DNA from: Neocallimastix lanati (nom. inval.)
Lineage: Eukaryota; Neocallimastigomycota; Neocallimastigomycetes; Neocallimastigales; Neocallimastigaceae
Assembly (NCBI GenBank): GCA_016946835.1
Contig: JACVTC010000037.1
Location: forward strand, 477,501-507,500
Length of the DNA stretch: 30,000 nt
Direction: 5' to 3'
The position numbers and the translations under genes were made by a program. Below are positions 24,240 to 30,000 of the stretch, one piece after another. The first letter of the stretch is position 1. Each line of letters begins with the position of its first letter. The notes under the pieces were generated by a model, which saw only the letters and a list, made by a program, of their open reading frames with translations, had not been told where the DNA came from and did not search any database.

Positions 24240-25010
24240 TCATTTTAACCTTTTAAACTAACTGCCGATATTTCTCAAAAAAGCATCAGGTCTTTCAATG
24301 GAAAAAACATCCAAGTATCGGAATTCATAGTAACTTCAGCTCTAGAAAAAATTAGCACTTGAAAACAACTTAGAAAAGGATGATGAAATTCAGTCATGAT
24401 TTCATAAACATTTAATTTTCTTTCCAAATTATGCAAAAGTTAAAAAAGAAGTATAGAGGAGGTGAAACCTATATCAGATTTTGGATCTTAATATAAGACT
24501 ATTTAATTCATCCTTTCTGAAAATATTCCTTCATTGCATTTGACTTGAATTTTCCTTTTTTTTGGAGGGAATAATCTCTATAATATGCAATTCAACCAAA
24601 TACTTTAATATATTTAAAATTCACATTTTTATTATAAAATACTTCTTCTGGTATTTTATTATTGATACCACAATGTAATACTTTGTTATATATATAGTGT
24701 GAATGAAGCTTTACGACAACTTACTTAAATAATAATAAGATTTTTGCATATGAGATAATAGAATGGTTAAATCTTTCAGTTAAACTATTATTTTCAGGGT
24801 TTTAGTTCAGTTGGATTCATATTTTTATCAATATCTATAGTTTCTGATTCATACATACATAAATTATAATTTTACTCTATCAGAGTTAACTTGTTGCTTT
24901 TTCCTTTTAAAGTTTCAAATATACTAAACATCTTATCAAGTGTACAGTTAATTTCTTTTGTATTTTTAGCCTTCAAATTATTTAGTTTCCTGATATAAAA
25001 GGATAAAATA
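24240..25010 (-). mobile_element. second Ty1/copia relic: integrase fragment (decayed)
   Basis: The minus strand in shifting frames shows copia integrase landmarks: KLNNLKAKNTKEINCTLDKM then FETLKGKSNKLTLIE (before the second catalytic Asp) near 25000-24890. ENNSLTERFNHSIISYAKIL (the catalytic Glu region) lies near 24735-24795, and NKIPEEVFYNKNVNFKYIKV then AYYRDYSLQKKGKFKSN at about 24660-24540. Several stops interrupt it. The sequence differs from the copia piece at 10.3-12.8 kb, so it is an independent insertion or a different family. No LTR was recognised, and both flanks return to A+T-rich DNA. Confidence 0.72.
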
Positions 25011-25778
25011 TTTCTACCATAATAAATAAATATAAAAATAAATATATTATAAAATAAATAAATATAATTATAAAATTATTAAATATTGAATTTAGAATCA
25101 AGCCACTAATAATTTAAACACCTGTAATTACCATTTTATATAAACTTATAAATAAATAAATAAAAGCTAAATAATTAATAAACTTTCATGATAATAATAA
25201 TAGATAATAATTAATACTACTAATAATAATTTTCTTTTTTTTATATTTAGAATAAGATTTTATATATAGAATAAAACCTCAATGAATGATTAAAAATAAA
25301 ATATAAATAATGTAATGCAGTGTAATACGTAATGTAAAATATATGTAAAATATATTAATATTAAAAAATAATATAAAAAAAATTGATGTTATTTTCAATA
25401 TTTTAATTTATTTCAAAAAAAAAAAAAAAAAAAAGGAAAATGGTATGATTTTTTTGTATAACTTTATTTAATATCTTTTAATATTGTAATTCCTGATTAT
25501 ATTGTAATATGTGATAACTAATATATTTTTTAATTTAGATATTAGTCCATGTAATATAAAAAATAATCTTTAAAATAATTTGATATTATTTCCATTTATT
25601 ATGAAATAAAATTTATAATATATTTTTTATTTATGATTATTAAAAAATTTCTTTTAATGTTAAAATATATAATTAAAAATAATAATAATAAAAAAAATTT
25701 AATTATTAATAATATATATATATATATAATTTTTTACTTATCTTTAACTATAATAATAATAATAATTTTATTTAAAGT

Positions 25779-25837
<59 letters not shown>

Positions 25838-26658
25838 TAAAAATAAAAATTCGATAAAAAGTTCAATTAAAAACGCAATTATAAGAAAAAAAAATAATAA
25901 AAAATTATCTAAAAATTATAAAAGTATAAATAAGGAAATAAAAAAAATATATATTTATATATAAATATATTATAATATTGTAAGTTTCAATAACTTAATA
26001 TTATTTAAAGAAATATCATATATATGAATAAATAAAAAGAAGAAGAAATAAGAATATTGAATCTATTAATATTTATTAATAAACCATATAATAATCAATT
26101 TTACAAATAGATATATATTATTAAGTATCTATTTAGTATTTATTTTAAAATAATAATAAAAATATTTCAAAAAGAAAAGAAAAAATATTAAAAAAAATAT
26201 ATCAAAGAGGAAAGAGAAACATTGTTAATTTTTAAAATATATTAATTTTGTAGCTATATTAAAACGTATTTTTGTAAAATTGGAAATAACTAATATATAA
26301 AATTTATATATATTTTCTTATTATTATATTTTATATCAAAATATATAAATATAATTAAAAATTATATAATAAATAAATAGTATGAAAAATTTATTATGGA
26401 TTAAAGATAAAATATTATAGATTTATTCTTTTTTACTGTTGCTTTATTGTTAATGTTACAAGGAATTTGAAATTTCTATAAATATTTTACAATTAATTTA
26501 TTAAAATAAACCAATTTTCAAAAAAAAAAAAAAAAAAAAAAAAAAAAGATACAACAAACGTAACAAATTTCAAAATAAAAATTTTAATAATAATAATAAT
26601 AAAAGAAATAACTTCCAAAATTTATTTTTAAATAAAGAAAATATTTTATTTTTTCAAT
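25011..26658. other. non-coding region and 5' flank of the SREBP-like gene
   Basis: A+T-rich, including a 45-nt T run (25786-25830), a purine-rich patch (about 26160-26222) and a 27-nt A run around 26521-26547. The last 110 nt before the ATG at 26659 contain no other ATG, which suits a leader. I cannot identify a specific promoter element. Confidence 0.55.
25786..25830. repeat. 45-nt poly(dT) tract
   Basis: Uninterrupted T run, the longest homopolymer in the window. It is followed directly by A7. Confidence 0.9.
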
Positions 26659-27174
26659 ATGTTATATTTTGATGATATGCCACTTGATTGGCAATTATCT
26701 ATATTAAATAATTCACAGAATGGTGAAAATGATGTCGAAGTCTCTTTATTAAATCAAATTTCAAATAATTCACAAAATTCAAAAGAATTGTTGGAATTAA
26801 AAATGTCAGATAATCAATTAGAACAATTTTTATCCACAATGGATCAACCTTTGATTAATCCTTATACTAATGAACAAGTTCATACTACGCAAAATATCAA
26901 TACTTTAACAACAACTTCAATTTCACCATTAATTCATCAACAATTTATAGATTCAAACTCAATAAGAAATCCTCAACTTATTATTAATAATACTACAATG
27001 TCTATACCACCATCAAAAGCTGAAACGAACATACCGGCTAATTTTACCAGTAATGAACAAAATAAAAGTAAGTAAATTAATTTTATAAAAATTATATATA
27101 ATTTAATTATAGAATTTATTCATTTTTATTAAAAGTTTGATGAAATTTTATTTTATATATATATATATATTTTA

Positions 27175-27208
<34 letters not shown>

Positions 27209-29596
27209 TTTAATTTTTATTTTTTTAATTTATATTTTTTTAATTTATATTTTTTTAATTTATATTTTTTTAATTTATATTTTTTTAATTTATATTTTTT
27301 TATTTTATATTTTTTTATTTTTTAGTTTTAATTTTATTTTATTTTTTATTGCTCGTTTGCTTGTTCAATTTATTAAATATAAAAATTGTATTTGATTATT
27401 TTTTTTTAAATTTTAAATTTTATAATTTTTAAAATTTTGATTAATAATTTGAAATCTTCCATAACCTTTTTTTATTTTTTAATTAGATGTTGATAATCCA
27501 CAATTAATACAAGAACTTATCAATAGAAAATTACAAACAGCTCAAGGACATATAAATAATAATATACATGATGTTAATTATTCATCTTTAATATATAATC
27601 AAGAATTATTAAATAATATTCCAAATAATGTTTCCAATTTAAATATAGTTGGAACAAAAAGAAAAGAAACTATGCCTGATTTAAGTTCTGTGGATAATGG
27701 TTCAAGTAAAAAAATAAAAATGGTTACAGCTACTGTTCCAAGTAATACACAAAATTTTACAGTACCCTCCACTGGGATTACATCTTCAACAACGATAAAT
27801 ACAGCCACTGTACATCCATCAGCTTTGAATAATAACGCAATGATGAATTTATCTTTAAATGATTTTTCAAATAATTTACAACCTACAACTACGGCAAGTA
27901 TATCACAAGATCAAATATTACTTCAATATTTAAATAATATAAAGGATAAAGAACATTCAACCTATCCAACAGTGGATACTAATCACATTCCTAATATTAT
28001 TAATGCATTAATTGCTAGTTCAAATCAAAATATGAATTCAATGTTAAATACACCAGATTCATTAAATTCGCAATCAATACCTAGTACTTCATCCTCTGCT
28101 GTTAATATTCAAAATACTTTTGTACCAAATTTAGCAACTTCTATTAAAACGGAATCAGAAAATGGAATTCATACAAGTGTTACTACTAATCAATATGTTT
28201 CTCCAAAACTGATTAATCCAATGGATACTCTACCTAATAAAGACCTAAATACTATGGAAAAACATCAACAATTTAAACAGCATTTAACTCAACGATTACC
28301 AATGAATAGTTCTATCTTAACTGATAATTCTGCTGTTAAGTCTGCTACATTAATAGATGATGAGAAGAGTGGTATGGATACAACATTAATAAAAGATTCA
28401 TCAAAGAATGAAAAATTATTATCACCAAATGGTATTCAAGATTCCTCTTCTTCCACTTCATCTTCAGCTAAACATCTTTCTTCCAATTCAACTAATACTA
28501 AATATCCGTCATTGAATACTGATGCCCCGGCTTCATCCGTGTCGAGTAATCCTAATTTTGGTTCTGTAAGTTGGGTGAAGACACAAGAGAATAGTGAAAT
28601 GAAAATGGCTATTTCAAGATTAAAAACAAATGAAATGAATCCTCCTACAGTACCAGTTCAAGTAATTAAACATCAAAAGAAAGTAGCTCATAATGCTATT
28701 GAAAGAAGATATAGAAATAATATTAATGACAGAATAAAACAATTACAAGATGTCATTCCGGCACTTCAATATACTAAAAGTATTAAAGAAAAAGAAAAGA
28801 GTCAAAAAGAAAAAGGTGGAGGTGATGAAGATGTGGTGAAAATTGATGAGTCTTTAATTATTGATGGTATTCCGGCAGCAAGAAAATTAAATAAAGCTAC
28901 GGTCTTAAAATCTGCTACTGATTATATTGTTCATTTAAAGAAAACAAGTACAAATTTAAAGGAAGAAAATAAACGTCTTTTAGAATTTATTAAAAAGGTA
29001 GGTGGTGAAGAAATGTTGAAACAATTTACTAATGAAAATGGTGATCTTTATGAAGAAAAGGAAACGTCTACTACTACTACAACTACAACTACTACCAGTA
29101 CTAAAGGAGTAAGAAGTTCTCAAAAGAAGTCAACGTCATCAAAATCTAAAGAAAAGGGTAAAGGAAAAGATAAAGATAAATCCCAATCCTTACCAGTACA
29201 AGAAGCTTCTCCACCTCATATTTACTCTTCAGATTCATCTTCACCTGATCAAATAAACTCTCCTCCTTCCTCCTCTTCAACCTCTAATGAAGATGAAGGA
29301 ACTATGCTTGATGTATTATCTGGTGAAAGAGAAAATTCTGGTAATAATATCAATGACTTTAATTCAAATTCAACATTTACTACTTTAATGGTATCTTTAT
29401 TACTTTTCTCAGTTGGTTTATTCGAATATGGATCCTATCTTTCAAATTTCGATGCTATATCACAATATGAAAGTTATGATGTTGGTCATCAAGGTAAAAT
29501 TTTAGTTGCAAGATCAGAAGATCCTATTATTAAACCTTTCGCACAACAATCCTTTTATCAATATATTAAATCAAAATTGATTAAAATGGAAGAGTA

Positions 29597-29632
<36 letters not shown>

Positions 29633-30000
29633 ATTATTATTTAATATTATATATATATATACTTTATTATTATTATTATTTATTATATATATACATAATA
29701 TTTATTATTATAGATATTAAAGTATTATTTTATTTAAATTATATATATATATATATTTATTAGAAATCTTTTGGTATGCATTGCATTTTATTTATTTATC
29801 ATTACAATATTTATTATGGTAGGAAAAAGAATTATAAATTACAATAAAGAGTCAAGGAATAAATGTGTTTCCTCCATTGCTTCATACTCTATTATTGAAA
29901 AAATAATTATAATTAATAGAATAATTGTTGAATTAATTGCCTTTATTATGTCAAAAGTTAGTCTTCGTCTGTTTAATAAAGTATTTTATTTAAAGAATTA
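26659..30000 (+). CDS. SREBP/Sre1-like membrane-anchored bHLH-zip transcription factor (partial, runs off right edge)
   Basis: Sterol-regulatory-element-binding type factor: held in the ER by two membrane helices and released by proteolysis to act in the nucleus. Exons: 26659-27067, 27487-29593 and 29764 to the edge. Introns are GTAAGT...TTAG (419 nt) and GTAATT...TTAG (170 nt), both in phase, giving 917 codons so far. Seen: acidic start MLYFDDMPLDW, then a long Asn/Ser/Thr-rich region. The bHLH begins near residue 532 with AHNAIERRYRNNINDRI; the Tyr in ERRYR is the SREBP signature. A long charged loop, LNKATVLKSATDYIVHLKK and a zipper-like helix (to about 641) follow, then Ser/Thr/Lys-rich sequence, TM1 (about 767-787), a 50-residue loop, and TM2 (about 841-860, LLVCIAFYLFIITIFIMV) in exon 3. 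The TAA at 29595 is read as intronic. If it were used, the protein would be 839 aa with one helix. Confidence 0.88.
27226..27315. repeat. 15-nt tandem repeat inside SREBP intron 1
   Basis: Five units of TAATTTATATTTTTT at 15-nt spacing from 27226, plus one variant (TATTTTATATTTTTT) at 27301. They lie between a poly(T) run and the acceptor. The Phe/Tyr-rich frame that reads through them is not coding. Confidence 0.85.

Noticed and set aside
27599-27808. Minus-strand frame inside the SREBP-like gene
   Set aside because: Antisense shadow of exon 2.
27672-29597. A stand-alone 641-aa gene starting at ATG 27672
   Set aside because: The frame is open upstream to a TTAG acceptor at 27486 and joins exon 1 in phase. 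The stop at 29595 is best read as intronic.

Overview
The window looks like a gene-poor, extremely A+T-rich fungal nuclear genome. By eye it is about 80-85% A+T outside exons; this was not computed. It has poly(dA:dT) runs of 35-45 nt, long AAT and ATAATAA satellite arrays, short GT-AG introns and decayed LTR retrotransposons. The gene content (fungal SREBP-type bHLH factor, SPX-VTC-DUF202 polyphosphate polymerase, cAMP-dependent protein kinase with a glutamine-rich extension) together with this composition best suggests an anaerobic gut fungus (Neocallimastigomycota). That placement is an inference, not a proof.

Layout: (1) 1-87 may be the tail of a + strand gene running in from the left. 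(2) 2143-5513, minus strand, is a PKA catalytic subunit gene that I model with six exons. These include a 9-nt terminal micro-exon that supplies the C-terminal hydrophobic motif, and three upstream exons that encode a disordered N-terminal region. (3) 5514-9409 is non-coding A+T-rich DNA with two hairpins and a TTATTAT-type array. (4) 9410-13113 is a graveyard of minus-strand LTR retrotransposons: a Ty3/gypsy reverse transcriptase fragment next to a Ty1/copia gag-integrase-RT relic with a possible LTR, which abuts a 317-nt AAT array. (5) 14586-16538, minus strand, is an intact single-exon Vtc4-like polyphosphate polymerase whose SPX sensor appears degenerate. (6) 16539-26658 is about 10 kb with no intact gene. 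It carries a 650-bp heptamer array with higher-order structure, a 55-bp tandem repeat (x3) and a second copia integrase relic at 24.25-25.0 kb. (7) 26659-30000, plus strand, is a SREBP/Sre1-like membrane-bound bHLH-zip transcription factor that continues off the right edge through an exon encoding a second transmembrane helix.

The three genes do not form an obvious operon-like unit. All three belong to nutrient or lipid sensing (cAMP/PKA, inositol-pyrophosphate/polyphosphate, sterol/oxygen-type SREBP signalling), but nothing in the sequence shows that they are co-regulated. I found no convincing new multi-gene system. The most interesting points are the reconstructed gene structures (hidden SREBP exon, PKA micro-exon, extended PKA N-terminus) and the loss of inositol-pyrophosphate-binding residues in the VTC4 SPX domain.
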